Made by a program: the position numbers and the translations under genes
Shown: positions 53,470-62,257 of the stretch, piece after piece
Numbering within the stretch: position 1 is the first letter of the stretch
Layout of the letters: each line of letters begins with the position of its first letter
NCBI GenBank assembly: GCA_903857495.1
Contig: CAIOFF010000048.1
Coordinates: 149,193 to 213,192, forward strand
DNA from: an uncultured Holophagaceae bacterium
Lineage (GTDB): Bacteria; Acidobacteriota; Holophagae; Holophagales; Holophagaceae
Length of the DNA stretch: 64,000 bases
Direction: 5' to 3'
Notes under the pieces: model-generated
The model's database searches: none
The model's input: the letters and a program-made list of their open reading frames with translations, nothing else
What the model was told of the DNA's origin: nothing

Positions 53470-53888
53470 CAGTGCGCGCTCGCTTCCCGGATGAGGAGGT
53501 AGAGCTTCCGAAGCTCGACTTGCATGAAGGTGGAGGCGGTCTGGTAGGCGGTCTGGGTGCGGGCCATGAGCATGTTCTCCCGGTCCAGGTTCACGTCATT
53601 GCCATCGTTGCGTTCGGCGCTGGGCTTCAGGGCATCCGTGCTGGCGGGAAGGCTGCTGCTGGGGCTGCCTTGGAGGTGCATGGCGTGGGTGGTGGCAAGA
53701 GATGTGGGCGATTTTTGCCCTTCAATGGCCAATTTCAGGGCCCCCCCGAAGCTGAAGTCCTTGGTCCGGTAGCCCGGAGTGTCGAGGTTGGCCAGGTTGG
53801 AGGCGATGAACGCCTGCCGCTTGGAAGCCAGCGTCAGGCCTTGATCCATGGCCTGGATCATCCTGTTGCCGCTGGTCAGATCGAACAT
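53469..53888 (-). CDS. flgB: Flagellar basal-body rod protein FlgB
   Basis: Predicted 139-residue proximal rod subunit and first gene of the operon. It shows AMDQGLTLASKRQAFIASNLANLDTPGY, the FlgB-type rod signature, TKDFSFGGALKLAI, and a C-terminal DRENMLMARTQTAYQTASTFMQVELRKLYLLIREA end. The ATG at 53888 starts at the family N-terminus; the longer frame upstream overlaps the promoter region. A -24/-12 promoter candidate lies 50 bases upstream. Confidence 0.95.
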   Translation of the reverse strand: MFDLTSGNRMIQAMDQGLTLASKRQAFIASNLANLDTPGYRTKDFSFGGALKLAIEGQKSPTSLATTHAMHLQGSPSSSLPASTDALKPSAERNDGNDVNLDRENMLMARTQTAYQTASTFMQVELRKLYLLIREASAH

Positions 53889-53937
53889 GGTGCACCCTGC
53901 AGAATGGGCCGGGTTGGTTCCGGCTGCTGCCTGATCC

Positions 53938-53954
53938 ATGCAGCCTGCGTGCCG
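53938..53954 (-). promoter_or_regulatory. Candidate sigma-54 (-24/-12) promoter of the flagellar operon
   Basis: On the minus strand the sequence CGGCACGCAGGCTGCAT matches the sigma-54 consensus TGGCACG-N4-TTGCW with the invariant GG and GC exactly 10 bases apart and only two mismatches. It ends 49 bases before the flgB ATG. Sigma-54 control of rod and hook genes is common in polarly flagellated bacteria. A sigma-54 activator gene lies at 34307-35839, though no link between the two is shown. Confidence 0.55.
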
Positions 53955-54042
53955 AATTCGGGGGGTGCACCGGGAACCTGTTCTGGCCCTTGCGCGGGAC
54001 CGCGCCTCCCTTGATACACTGGCCCCTCACCCCGAGGCCTCT

Positions 54043-54378
54043 ATGAAAATGAGTACGCGGCAGCACAACGATGTCCTGATCCTCTCCCCCGAAGGGAAAA
54101 TCACGCTCGGGGATGGCGACCAGGAACTGGGCGAGGCGGTGCGCACGTCGCTGCTGAACGGCGCTCGGAAGATTGTCATCAACTTCAGCAAGGTGAGCTA
54201 CCTGGATTCATCCGGCGTGGGCGAGCTGGTGGGCTGCTACACCTCCATCAAGGGCAAGGGCGGCGAACTGCGCATCTGCGGGATGAGCTCCAAGATCTTC
54301 AGCCTCATCAAGATGACCAGCCTCCACTCGGTCTTCGAAGTGAAGGACACCGAGGAAGAAGCCCTCGCCGGTTTCTAG
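54043..54378 (+). CDS. STAS-domain protein (anti-sigma-factor antagonist family)
   Basis: Predicted 111-residue single STAS domain. The core motif VSYLDSSGVGELVGCYTSIK includes the conserved Ser that is phosphorylated in SpoIIAA-like antagonists; before it comes VLILSPEGKITLG and after it GGELRICGMSSKI. Such proteins bind anti-sigma kinases of the RsbW type. No partner kinase is nearby. The ATG at 54043 has GAGG upstream. The stop is only four bases before the start of the large outer-membrane protein gene, so the two are likely transcribed together. Confidence 0.9.
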   Translation: MKMSTRQHNDVLILSPEGKITLGDGDQELGEAVRTSLLNGARKIVINFSKVSYLDSSGVGELVGCYTSIKGKGGELRICGMSSKIFSLIKMTSLHSVFEVKDTEEEALAGF

Positions 54379-54382
54379 GTCG

Positions 54383-57300
54383 GTGCCCCCCCGCGCCGGT
54401 CTGCTCCTTCTGCTCCTGGCGCTGGCTCCCGTCAGCGCCCAGGGTGCCGAGGGCGTCAGGCCTCTGACAGCCCTCCGCATCGAAGGTGGCGACCAGGACG
54501 ATCAGCGCTTCGCCGCCGCGGCTCTGGGCCTGAAGACCGGCCTGCCGGTGGATGCGGTGGTTCTCCAGCAGGCCCTGGAGGCCGTGCGCCTGGTGGACCG
54601 CTACCGCACCGTGGAAGGCCGCCTGCAGGCTGATGGGTCGGTGTCGCTGGTCCTCGAGCCGCTGCGCCCCGTGGCCTCCTGGAGTTGGGAGGGGGATCCG
54701 GTCCCGAAGCGTCTCCAGAAGACCCTGCTGCCGGAGCTTCGCCACGGTCAGCGCGTGGGGCCCCAGCGTCGGGCAGTTCTTTCCGGCCTCATCGAGCAGC
54801 GCCTCCGGGAGGCTGGCTACCCCCAGGCCCGGGCTGTGCTGGCTGAGGCCGACCAGGGGCGGCAGCTCCAGCTCCACGTGAGCCTTGGCGCGCCCCTCCT
54901 GGTTCGCGCGGTCCGCCTGGAGGGTGATCCCACCCCCTACACGCGGGAGGGCCTCCTCAAGGCCGCGGGCCTCGTGGAGGGGGTCTCCATCTGGACGCCG
55001 ACCATGCTCCGCGAGGCCCAGCGGAAGCTCCACCAGCGCTTCGTAAAGGATGACCGACTCGAGGGCTCGGTGCGTCTCAGCCCGGCGGAGGGCGCCCAGG
55101 ACGTCCTCGTCATGGAAGTGCATCCGGGACCCCTGGTGAAGCTGGAGGCCAGTGGGCTGAGTCTCTTCTCCGCCCTCCTGGGCCAGCCCTCGCTCTCGGA
55201 CTTCGTGCCCCTGGCCCGCGCAGAGCGCTACTCCCCCAGCCTCCTGGAGGAAGGGGCCGGCCGCATCACCACCAGCTTCCGCGACCAGGGCTATCCCGAA
55301 GTGAAGGTCTCCTACACCCGGAAGGTGACGGCGGGCAGTCCGGACCGTCCCGAGGCGGTCGCTCTGGTCTACACCATCGAGCCAGGTCCCCAGCGGACCC
55401 TGGGGCAGGTGCACTTCGAGGGCAACAAGGAGGTATCTGAGCGGGAGCTTCAGGCGGCGGTGGTCCTGCCCCGGCGGAACCTCATCCAGGCCCCCTTCGC
55501 CAAGACGGAGGCGGTGAAGGGTCTGGAGGAGCGCGTCACTGCCCTCTACTTGCAGCGGGGGTTCCCCGAGGTCCGGGTCCGCCGCCGGGTGGATCAGGCC
55601 AAGGACGGCTCGGTCGAAGTGCGTTTCATCATCCGGGAAGGCCGCCGGCGCTTCCTGGATGCCCTCATCCTGGAGCTGCCGGGCGAGCCCGGGTTCCCCC
55701 GGGAGCGGCTTGCCCAGGGGCTGCTGCAGGTCTTCGCGGATCGGCCCGTGGCGGTTCCCGGGACCCATCGCTACCCGTCGGATCGTCGCCACCTGCAAGG
55801 TTTTGAGGGCACCCTCGAGGCCACGGAGCAGGGCGCGCGCCTGACCTTCAAGCCCGCGCTGCCACTGGTCCGTAATGACCTCGCGCTGGTGGTGGCAGAC
55901 CTTCGTCAGCGCCTGTCGTCCGCCGGGGCCGAGACCCCCCAGGTCAAGCTGGCCCTGGAGGAGGACGACCTCCAGTCCGTCGTGCGCATCCAGATCCCCT
56001 CCCAGCCCCTGGATGCGATCCGCCGTCTGGTGGTGCAGGGCAGTGACCGGACGCGGGCCGAAGCGGTGCTGCGTGAGTTCCCGGCCATTCCAGGCGCGAC
56101 CCTGGATCCCGTGGGGCTCGATGGGAGTCAGATCCAGCTAGGGGGGCTCGGGGCCTTCCAGCGGGTGGACCTGCTCACGCTAAAGAACCTGCCGGGTCAG
56201 GAGACGCAGCCTTGGCAGCGGGGTGACCTCGCCCTCCGCCTGGAGGAGCGCAGCCCCTGGGTGTTCTCCGAAGGCTTCGGCTACGACAAGACCCAGGGCT
56301 ACTTCTTCGGGCTCAATGCCCAGCGGCTGGATGTGGGCGGCATGGGTCGCACGCTGGACTTCGGCCTGCGGGCGGGGGACCAGAGCCTGGACAGCAAGAC
56401 CCTCCGACGCGCCTTTCCCACGGGCGAGATCAAGCGGTCCCTGGACAGCTACAGCATCGGCTACACGGATCCCTGGTTCCTGCCCAGCGCCCTGGATGGC
56501 TGGCTGGCCAATCGCACCCGGTTCCACATGGAGGGCGCCTATCTCGAGGAGGCCCAGGCCGCCTACCTGGCGCGCCGCCGGCGCTTCATCCCCAGCCTGG
56601 AGTGGAAGCTCGGCCCGGTGCAGTCGGTGCAGCTGGGCTATCGGTACGAGCGGGTGGAGGTCGCCTCCAACACCGACAGCCATGGCGTGCCCCTCATCTC
56701 TGATTCGGACCTCTTCCTGATCGCCCGCACGCCGGGCCGGAGCGTCATCTCCGCGCCCTACCTCCAGGTGGTGGTGGATCGCCGGGACCGCGCCTACGAC
56801 CCCACCCAGGGCTCCTATTTCCAGGGGCGGCTGGAGCTGGCCAACCAGGCCTTCGGCACCTCCGCCAACAGCAGCTTCGTGAAGCTGGACCTGCGCCAGC
56901 AGTGGAACTGGCCGGTGGGGTTCCATGCGGAGCATGGCGTGATCATGGCCAACTTCCGGCTGGGCCTGGCCCGGCCCACGGCCCGCTCAGCCGAGGATCT
57001 GCCTCTCTCCGAGCGCTTCTTCGGCGGTGGCTCCTTCACCGTGCGTGGCGTGGAGCCGGACATGCTAGGGGACATCCAGCGCATCGACTCCAGTGGCAAG
57101 ACCCTGGCTCAGCCCCTCCCCCTCGGCGGCCAGGGTCTCGCCGTGGTGAACCTGGAATACCGGTTCCCGCTGTTCGGGTGGCAGAGCGTCTGGGGCGAAG
57201 TCTTCGTCGATTCGGGCCAGGTCTACCGCAGCCTCCACCCGGATCCCGGCACGGTGGCACCCTTCCCGGCCCTGCGCACCACGCTGGGGGTGGGCCTCAT

Positions 57301-57433
57301 CCTCAAGCTGGGGTTCCCCCTCAAGCTCGAATACGCCTCGGACTGGAAGCGCATCCTGGGCCGCCCCCGGACCCAGGGTGAGCGGGACACGCAGCTGAAG
57401 AGCCTGCTGATCTCCACGGGCTACCAGTTCTGA
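54383..57433 (+). CDS. Omp85-family outer-membrane assembly protein (BamA/TamA-like)
   Basis: Predicted 1016-residue outer-membrane protein with a signal peptide (GLLLLLLALAPVSAQG). The periplasmic part (about 25-610) contains several POTRA-like units, for example EPGPQRTLGQVHFEGNKEVSERELQAAV and IRRLVVQGSDRTRAEAVLREFPAIPGATLD. The C-terminal Omp85 beta-barrel (about 640-1016) shows YSIGYTDPWFLP, RFFGGGSFTVRGVEPDMLG (the conserved (V/I)RG motif of the barrel), NLEYRFPLFGW and the terminal aromatic YQF. It is longer than BamA (about 800 residues) because of extra POTRA-like units, so TamA-like or a second BamA paralogue is possible. GTG start. Preceded by the STAS gene. Confidence 0.88.
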   Translation: MPPRAGLLLLLLALAPVSAQGAEGVRPLTALRIEGGDQDDQRFAAAALGLKTGLPVDAVVLQQALEAVRLVDRYRTVEGRLQADGSVSLVLEPLRPVASWSWEGDPVPKRLQKTLLPELRHGQRVGPQRRAVLSGLIEQRLREAGYPQARAVLAEADQGRQLQLHVSLGAPLLVRAVRLEGDPTPYTREGLLKAAGLVEGVSIWTPTMLREAQRKLHQRFVKDDRLEGSVRLSPAEGAQDVLVMEVHPGPLVKLEASGLSLFSALLGQPSLSDFVPLARAERYSPSLLEEGAGRITTSFRDQGYPEVKVSYTRKVTAGSPDRPEAVALVYTIEPGPQRTLGQVHFEGNKEVSERELQAAVVLPRRNLIQAPFAKTEAVKGLEERVTALYLQRGFPEVRVRRRVDQAKDGSVEVRFIIREGRRRFLDALILELPGEPGFPRERLAQGLLQVFADRPVAVPGTHRYPSDRRHLQGFEGTLEATEQGARLTFKPALPLVRNDLALVVADLRQRLSSAGAETPQVKLALEEDDLQSVVRIQIPSQPLDAIRRLVVQGSDRTRAEAVLREFPAIPGATLDPVGLDGSQIQLGGLGAFQRVDLLTLKNLPGQETQPWQRGDLALRLEERSPWVFSEGFGYDKTQGYFFGLNAQRLDVGGMGRTLDFGLRAGDQSLDSKTLRRAFPTGEIKRSLDSYSIGYTDPWFLPSALDGWLANRTRFHMEGAYLEEAQAAYLARRRRFIPSLEWKLGPVQSVQLGYRYERVEVASNTDSHGVPLISDSDLFLIARTPGRSVISAPYLQVVVDRRDRAYDPTQGSYFQGRLELANQAFGTSANSSFVKLDLRQQWNWPVGFHAEHGVIMANFRLGLARPTARSAEDLPLSERFFGGGSFTVRGVEPDMLGDIQRIDSSGKTLAQPLPLGGQGLAVVNLEYRFPLFGWQSVWGEVFVDSGQVYRSLHPDPGTVAPFPALRTTLGVGLILKLGFPLKLEYASDWKRILGRPRTQGERDTQLKSLLISTGYQF

Positions 57434-57439
57434 GTGGCC

Positions 57440-58618
57440 TCAGGCTGGCTGGTGGGGCCAGGAGTCGGGCTCAGCCACGGGCAGGTGGATGTGGAAGGTG
57501 GAGCCTTCACTCGGTCGGGACTCGGCGCTGATGGCGCCCTGGTGCGCCCGGAGGATGGACTCGCAGAGGGCTAGGCCCAGCCCCGTACCCCGCTTGTTGC
57601 CGCGCTCCTTGGTGGAGTAGTAGGGTTCGAAGATCATGGGCAGGCTCTCCGCCGGGATGCCCATGCCCGAGTCGTGGAGCCGGATGTGGAGATAGTGCCC
57701 GGGGCTGAGGTTCTTGTCGTCCTGCTCCGTGACCTCACAGAGCTCGGTCGAGACCTCGAACCTGCCACCGGAAGGCAGGGCCTCGCGGGCGTTCTGGGTC
57801 AGGGCCTCGAAGGCCTTCATGAGGTTGGCCTCGTTGTGCCGGATGAGCACCTCGCCTGCCCGGAAATCGAACTCCGGGCGGATGGAGGAACCTGCCAGGG
57901 CGGCGAGGACGGACCTGCGGAGCAGGGCATTCAGCGGACTCACCTGGTTGTGGTGATTGGAGGGATTGGCGAGCATCAGCAGGCGCCGCCCCAGCTGGCG
58001 AACCTGATCGGAACTCTGCTCGCTCTTCTCGAGAATCTTGTAGGCCTCGCTGGCTGGGTCCAGCTTGATCTGGGCGAGGCTCACGGCGGTCACGATGGCC
58101 TGGAGCAGGTTGTTGTAGTCGTGGGCGATGCCTCCGAGGAGGACGCTCAGCGCGGCATGGTGCCGCAGGCGGTTGGCCTCGGCCTCGAGCTTCTGTTTCT
58201 GCCGGAGCTGCTCCTCTGCGGAGAGGCGGTGGGCGATGGTCATGAGGGCCGCTTCAAAGCGCTGCCCCTGAATGGGCTTCAGGACGTACTGGTCGATGCC
58301 GATCTCCATGGACCGCAGCAGGTAGTCGGTCTGCTCGAAAGCGGTGGTGACCATGATGGGCACATTGCGATCAAGGCTGCGGATCTCCCGGGCCATGGTG
58401 AGGCCGTCCATGTTGGGCATCTGGATGTCGGTGACCACGAGGTCCGTGGGCTTCTTCCGGAAGGCCGCCAGGCCCTCGGCGCCGTCTTTGGCCACCACGA
58501 GGCTGCCGGCGCGGCGCCGGAGAAACACACCGATCTCTTCCCGCGCGCTGGGGTCATCCTCGACGTAGAGGATGGTCAAGGTCTTCAGGAAGGCGGCATC
58601 CAGGCTGTCGTTGGTCAT
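57440..58618 (-). CDS. Receiver-histidine kinase fusion protein
   Basis: Predicted 392-residue cytoplasmic two-component protein. A receiver domain (residues 12-128) has the acidic pair DD at 21-22 and phospho-acceptor Asp64 in VVTDIQMPNMDG, with a Lys in VLKPIQG. A linker leads to a histidine kinase core with the H box LLGGIAHDYNNLL (His166), an N box (AFEALTQNAREAL) and the G boxes DSGMGIP and GTGLGLALCES. The receiver-first order is that of hybrid regulators which receive phosphate from another kinase and pass it on. The ATG overlaps the CHASE-kinase stop by four bases. Confidence 0.92.
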   Translation of the reverse strand: MTNDSLDAAFLKTLTILYVEDDPSAREEIGVFLRRRAGSLVVAKDGAEGLAAFRKKPTDLVVTDIQMPNMDGLTMAREIRSLDRNVPIMVTTAFEQTDYLLRSMEIGIDQYVLKPIQGQRFEAALMTIAHRLSAEEQLRQKQKLEAEANRLRHHAALSVLLGGIAHDYNNLLQAIVTAVSLAQIKLDPASEAYKILEKSEQSSDQVRQLGRRLLMLANPSNHHNQVSPLNALLRRSVLAALAGSSIRPEFDFRAGEVLIRHNEANLMKAFEALTQNAREALPSGGRFEVSTELCEVTEQDDKNLSPGHYLHIRLHDSGMGIPAESLPMIFEPYYSTKERGNKRGTGLGLALCESILRAHQGAISAESRPSEGSTFHIHLPVAEPDSWPHQPA

Positions 58619-61233
58619 GGCTGGGCACCGCTGAGGGGCACCAGAAGCGCGAACTCCGCTCCCTGCGGCAGGTTCCTGGCGGTGATACGGCCTCCCATGT
58701 TGCGCTCGATGATCTGCTTCGACATATAGAGCCCAATGCCGGTGCCCGATTCGTGGGTCGAGAAGTAGGGCTCAAAAATCCTATCCAGTAAGGCCTCTGG
58801 AATGCCACCTCCATTGTCCTGGAGCGTGAGGCGGCCCTGGTTCTGGGCCTGCGCCAGATGGATGCTGATCCGTCCAACGCTGGGCTTGGCATCCAGGATA
58901 GACCTCTTCGCGTTGGTGAGCAGGTTCAGCAGCACCTGGGAGTACTCGTTGGGGTGGCCGAATAGGATGAGGTCCTCGGGGGCGTCGATGGTGATGGCGA
59001 TGCCCAGGGCCTCGAAGTTGACGTCCACCAGGGCCAGGGCGGCGCGGACCTGCTCCAGGGCGGAGAAGCTGACCATGGCCTTGTCGGGCCTGAAGAAGTT
59101 CCTGAAGTCGTTGATGGTCGAGGACATCTTCTGGATCAGGAGCTCCCCCTTCGCCAGGGAGAGTTCCAGGGACACTTTGTCCAGCTCCCCGTAGTGGAAG
59201 GCGTCCCTCACGTTGGCGATCACCATGCTCAGGGCGTTCAGCGGTTGGCGCCACTGGTGGGCGATGTTGCCGATCATCTCGCCCATGGCGGCCTGTCGGC
59301 TCTGGTTGATGAGCATCTGATCCTTCTGGCGCAACTGAGCGACAGCCTCCCCGACGCGGGCCTCCAGAGAGCGGTTCAGCTCCTCGAGCTGGATCTGCCG
59401 CAGCTGGAGCTCGTCCTCGATGCGCTTGCGGTTGCTGATGTCTGCGAAGGTCCAGATGCTGCCGGCGGAGGGGTCGCGAGGGTCAATGGCATTCCCCTGC
59501 AGGCTGGCCCAGAAGGTCGAACCGTCCTTGCGCGCCAGGGCCATCTCAGTCCGGAAGACTTCTCCCCGCCAGAGCACGGGATAGGCTTCGCGGCCAAGCT
59601 GCTCGTAGGCCTCCTCGGAGGGGTAGAGGAACCGCGTGCCGCGATCCGCCATCTCCTCCTGGGTGTAGCCGCAGATCTCACTCATCCCCGGGTTGCACCA
59701 GATCTGCTGGCGGTCCTTCACAAAGGTGATGCCGATGCTGGCGTTGTCGAGGATGGCCCGCTGCTGTCGGGTGAGCTGGCTCAGCTCCTCGCGGAGGGCC
59801 TTCTGCTCGGTGACGTCGTGGATGATGCAGAAGGCGAGCCGCCCCTGTCCGAAGTCCACGCGGCGGGCGCTCACCTCGGTATCGACCGAGCCGCCCCCCT
59901 TGCGGTGGAGGACTGTTTCGAAGCGGGCTGAGCCGTGGGCCCAGACGGACCCCATGTTCCGCTTCAGGGCCGGAATTCCCTCGGGGTTATTGAGATCGTC
60001 GAGGGTCATGCGCTCCAGCTCCTCGGGCGAGTATCCGAAGTGTTCCGTGGCCCGGTCGTTGGCCTCGAGGATTCGACCCTGGGGATCCACCAGGAGGATG
60101 CTGTTGTTGGCCGACTGCATCAGGGCCTTGATGCGCTGCTCGCGGGCCCCGGCAAGGACGACCGCCCGGTCCCGGCTGCGGACCAGGCTCCAGGTGAGCA
60201 GGGTCAGCAGCAGGCTGACCAGGATGCCGAAATTCAGGATCGTCCCGGCCTTGCCGGGACCCATGCGCGATGCGAAGGCTGGCAGGGCCCGGATCTTCAT
60301 GGTCCAGAGGTGGTGGCCGACCTCGATCTCGCGCCGCGCCTGGAAGGTGGCTGGAGATTGGTCCGATGGTGCCTCGACGAGGCTGTCGAACATGCGGTTC
60401 TCGGGCGAGGCCTGCAGCCCATCGAAGATCTCAATGTCCAGGTCCTGGCCCTGCTCGCCCAGCACGCCGGCCATGAGGTCGTTCATGCGGAAGGGGGCGT
60501 AGACCCAGGCGCGGAGCTCTGAGCGCCGCCGACTAGCATCGCTGTGGGCGACCTCCTGACGGCCGGGGCCCAGGGCATAGACCGGCAGGTACATCAGGAA
60601 CCCGGCCTGGACGTCCCTGTCCGTCTCCTGCACGAGCTTCACCTTCCCGGAGATGGCGATGTCAGCCGTGTCCCTGGCCATGTCCAGGGCGGCCCGGCGC
60701 ACGGGCTCCGAGTACATGTCGTAGCCGAAGGCCCGGAGGTTGCGACCCTCGAAGGGCTCAAGGTAGATGATCGAGGTATAGGGGTCCCGGTCCCCAGCGG
60801 GCCGGATGGCGTAGTTCGGGAAGCCCTCTGCACGCACCGTGGCAACGTGCCTGGCGAGCTCTGTGCGGGGCACGACCACGGCAAAGCCGACGCCCTGGAT
60901 GCCGGGGTAGTTCTTGCCAAGGTTCATGCCGGCGATCAGGCGGCCGAACTCTTTCCGACCCACCCGGGCGGTGTTGACGAAGCCATGGACATCCCGCAGG
61001 ACCTGCTCGTAGGTCTTCATGCGCTGCTCGATGCGGAGCTGCGCGTCCCGGGTCCGGAACTCGAAGTAGGTCTGCAGCTCTCGCCGCGCCTCCGCCTTGG
61101 CTTCCTTCCACGAGATCCAGGTCAGCCCCAGGCCGCCCAGCAGGACCAGCAGGGGCAGGAGGATCCCCTTGGCCACACCCCTGGCGTCGAGCGGCCAGAA
61201 CGGCTGGGAGCCGTGCGGGGTTCCTGCAGGCAT
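58615..61233 (-). CDS. CHASE-PAS sensor histidine kinase
   Basis: Predicted 872-residue membrane sensor kinase. An N-terminal helix (about 22-42) is followed by a periplasmic CHASE domain (about 60-290: YEQVLRDVHGFV, GIQGVGFAVVVPR, SIIYLEPFEGRNLRAFGYDM), a second helix (about 320-345), two PAS domains (about 370-480 and 490-615; the second with a PAC-like end) and a kinase core with the H box GNIAHQWRQPLNAL (His659), the N box VLLNLLTNAKRS and G boxes DNGGGIP and SGTGIGLYMSK. The HQWRQPL form is that of a distinct kinase subfamily. It is coupled to the receiver-kinase gene downstream (ATGA). Ligand unknown. Confidence 0.93.
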   Translation of the reverse strand: MPAGTPHGSQPFWPLDARGVAKGILLPLLVLLGGLGLTWISWKEAKAEARRELQTYFEFRTRDAQLRIEQRMKTYEQVLRDVHGFVNTARVGRKEFGRLIAGMNLGKNYPGIQGVGFAVVVPRTELARHVATVRAEGFPNYAIRPAGDRDPYTSIIYLEPFEGRNLRAFGYDMYSEPVRRAALDMARDTADIAISGKVKLVQETDRDVQAGFLMYLPVYALGPGRQEVAHSDASRRRSELRAWVYAPFRMNDLMAGVLGEQGQDLDIEIFDGLQASPENRMFDSLVEAPSDQSPATFQARREIEVGHHLWTMKIRALPAFASRMGPGKAGTILNFGILVSLLLTLLTWSLVRSRDRAVVLAGAREQRIKALMQSANNSILLVDPQGRILEANDRATEHFGYSPEELERMTLDDLNNPEGIPALKRNMGSVWAHGSARFETVLHRKGGGSVDTEVSARRVDFGQGRLAFCIIHDVTEQKALREELSQLTRQQRAILDNASIGITFVKDRQQIWCNPGMSEICGYTQEEMADRGTRFLYPSEEAYEQLGREAYPVLWRGEVFRTEMALARKDGSTFWASLQGNAIDPRDPSAGSIWTFADISNRKRIEDELQLRQIQLEELNRSLEARVGEAVAQLRQKDQMLINQSRQAAMGEMIGNIAHQWRQPLNALSMVIANVRDAFHYGELDKVSLELSLAKGELLIQKMSSTINDFRNFFRPDKAMVSFSALEQVRAALALVDVNFEALGIAITIDAPEDLILFGHPNEYSQVLLNLLTNAKRSILDAKPSVGRISIHLAQAQNQGRLTLQDNGGGIPEALLDRIFEPYFSTHESGTGIGLYMSKQIIERNMGGRITARNLPQGAEFALLVPLSGAQP

Positions 61234-61344
61234 CGCCTCTCCAGGGCTAAATGGGTAAGAAAGGGCCGAACTCGACCTTCCTAGAGTAGCGAGCAGGAGG
61301 CCGGGGGCCGAGCCCTCTCCGCCCGATTCAGGCGCGGGGGGGGA

Positions 61345-62166
61345 CTAAGGACGGGCGTCCGGGAAGAACAGCGCCTGGCCGTAGCGCTCCTTGCCAAAGG
61401 CCGAGATGACCTTCTGACCTTTGTCCCGGTGGACCAGCCAGGCCACGAAGGCCTGGGTCGCGGCGGCGTCCGCATGCGGGAAGCGGGCGGGGTTCACGGG
61501 GATCAGCGAGATGTGGTTGAGCAGGACCTCGTCCCCCTCCACCAGGACCTGGAGCTGGATGCGCTCCCGGGCGCCCAGGTAGCTCGCCCGGTCGATGACG
61601 GTGTAGGCGCCCCGCTCGCTGGCGGCCACCAAGGTCGCGACGTTGCCTTCGCTGCCCTTCTCGAACACCTGGTACCAAGGTCCCTGGGGCTTCAGGCCGG
61701 CCTTGTCCCAGAGCTCCAGTTCCGCGATATGGGTGCCGGACTTGTCACCGCGGGTAAGGAAGCGCCCGCCCTTGGCGGCCAGCTTCACAAGGGCCGCCGT
61801 GGCCGAGGTCATGCCCGTGAGGCCCGCCGGGTCCGCGGCCGGGCCGACGATGACGAAGTCGTTGTACATGAGAGGAATGCGCCGAGTGCCATAGCCATCG
61901 GCCACGAACTTCTCCTCCAGGCTCTTGGCATGCACCAGCAGCAGGTCGAAGCCGCCCCGCCGGGCCATCTCCAGGGCGGCCCCCGTACCCGCTCCCGCAT
62001 GGCGCACCAGGATGCCCGTCTCCTTTTCGAAGGCCACCTCCAGGGCATCCACGATGCCCGCATCGATGGGCCCGATGGTACTGGCCAGCATCACGTGGCC
62101 GCCTGGGGGTTGGGCCATCAGCAGCGTACCCGCCAGCAGCCAGCTCAAGCTTGTACGCAGATCCAT
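61345..62166 (-). CDS. Tungstate-type (TupA-like) ABC transporter substrate-binding protein
   Basis: Predicted 273-residue periplasmic binding protein. A signal peptide (LSWLLAGTLLMAQPPG) is followed by the TupA/PstS-like fold: LASTIGPIDAGIVDALEVAFEKETGI, GAGTGAALEMARRGGFDLLLVHAK, RFLTRGDKSGTHIAELELW and the hallmark YNDFVIVGP. TupA proteins bind tungstate for an importer with TupB and TupC. No permease or ATPase gene is adjacent; a chemoreceptor gene is upstream and a sensor kinase downstream. It could also act as a periplasmic sensor partner. The ATG at 62166 has GGAGG five bases upstream. Confidence 0.88.
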   Translation of the reverse strand: MDLRTSLSWLLAGTLLMAQPPGGHVMLASTIGPIDAGIVDALEVAFEKETGILVRHAGAGTGAALEMARRGGFDLLLVHAKSLEEKFVADGYGTRRIPLMYNDFVIVGPAADPAGLTGMTSATAALVKLAAKGGRFLTRGDKSGTHIAELELWDKAGLKPQGPWYQVFEKGSEGNVATLVAASERGAYTVIDRASYLGARERIQLQVLVEGDEVLLNHISLIPVNPARFPHADAAATQAFVAWLVHRDKGQKVISAFGKERYGQALFFPDARP

Positions 62167-62184
62167 CGCGGCCTCCCGACCGCT

Positions 62185-62201
62185 CATCGTAGCGCACGAT
62201 G
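62185..62201 (-). promoter_or_regulatory. Small palindrome upstream of the tupA-like gene
   Basis: CATCGT (62185-62190) and ACGATG (62196-62201) are perfect 6-base arms around AGCGC, beginning 19 bases upstream of the tupA-like ATG. The position fits a repressor site near the start of transcription. Molybdate/tungstate regulators of the ModE type recognise palindromes, but this does not match their usual core. Confidence 0.3.
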
Positions 62202-62257
62202 ACTCTGACGAGATACAACGACCCTGCCGGCCTCCGAGCCAAGCGCTCAGGCTGACC

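Noticed and set aside
54308..55798. Long open frame on the minus strand opposite the Omp85 gene
   Set aside because: It is antisense to a gene with clear signal peptide, POTRA and barrel motifs. It has the third-position bias expected from a shadow in high-GC DNA and no recognisable protein features.
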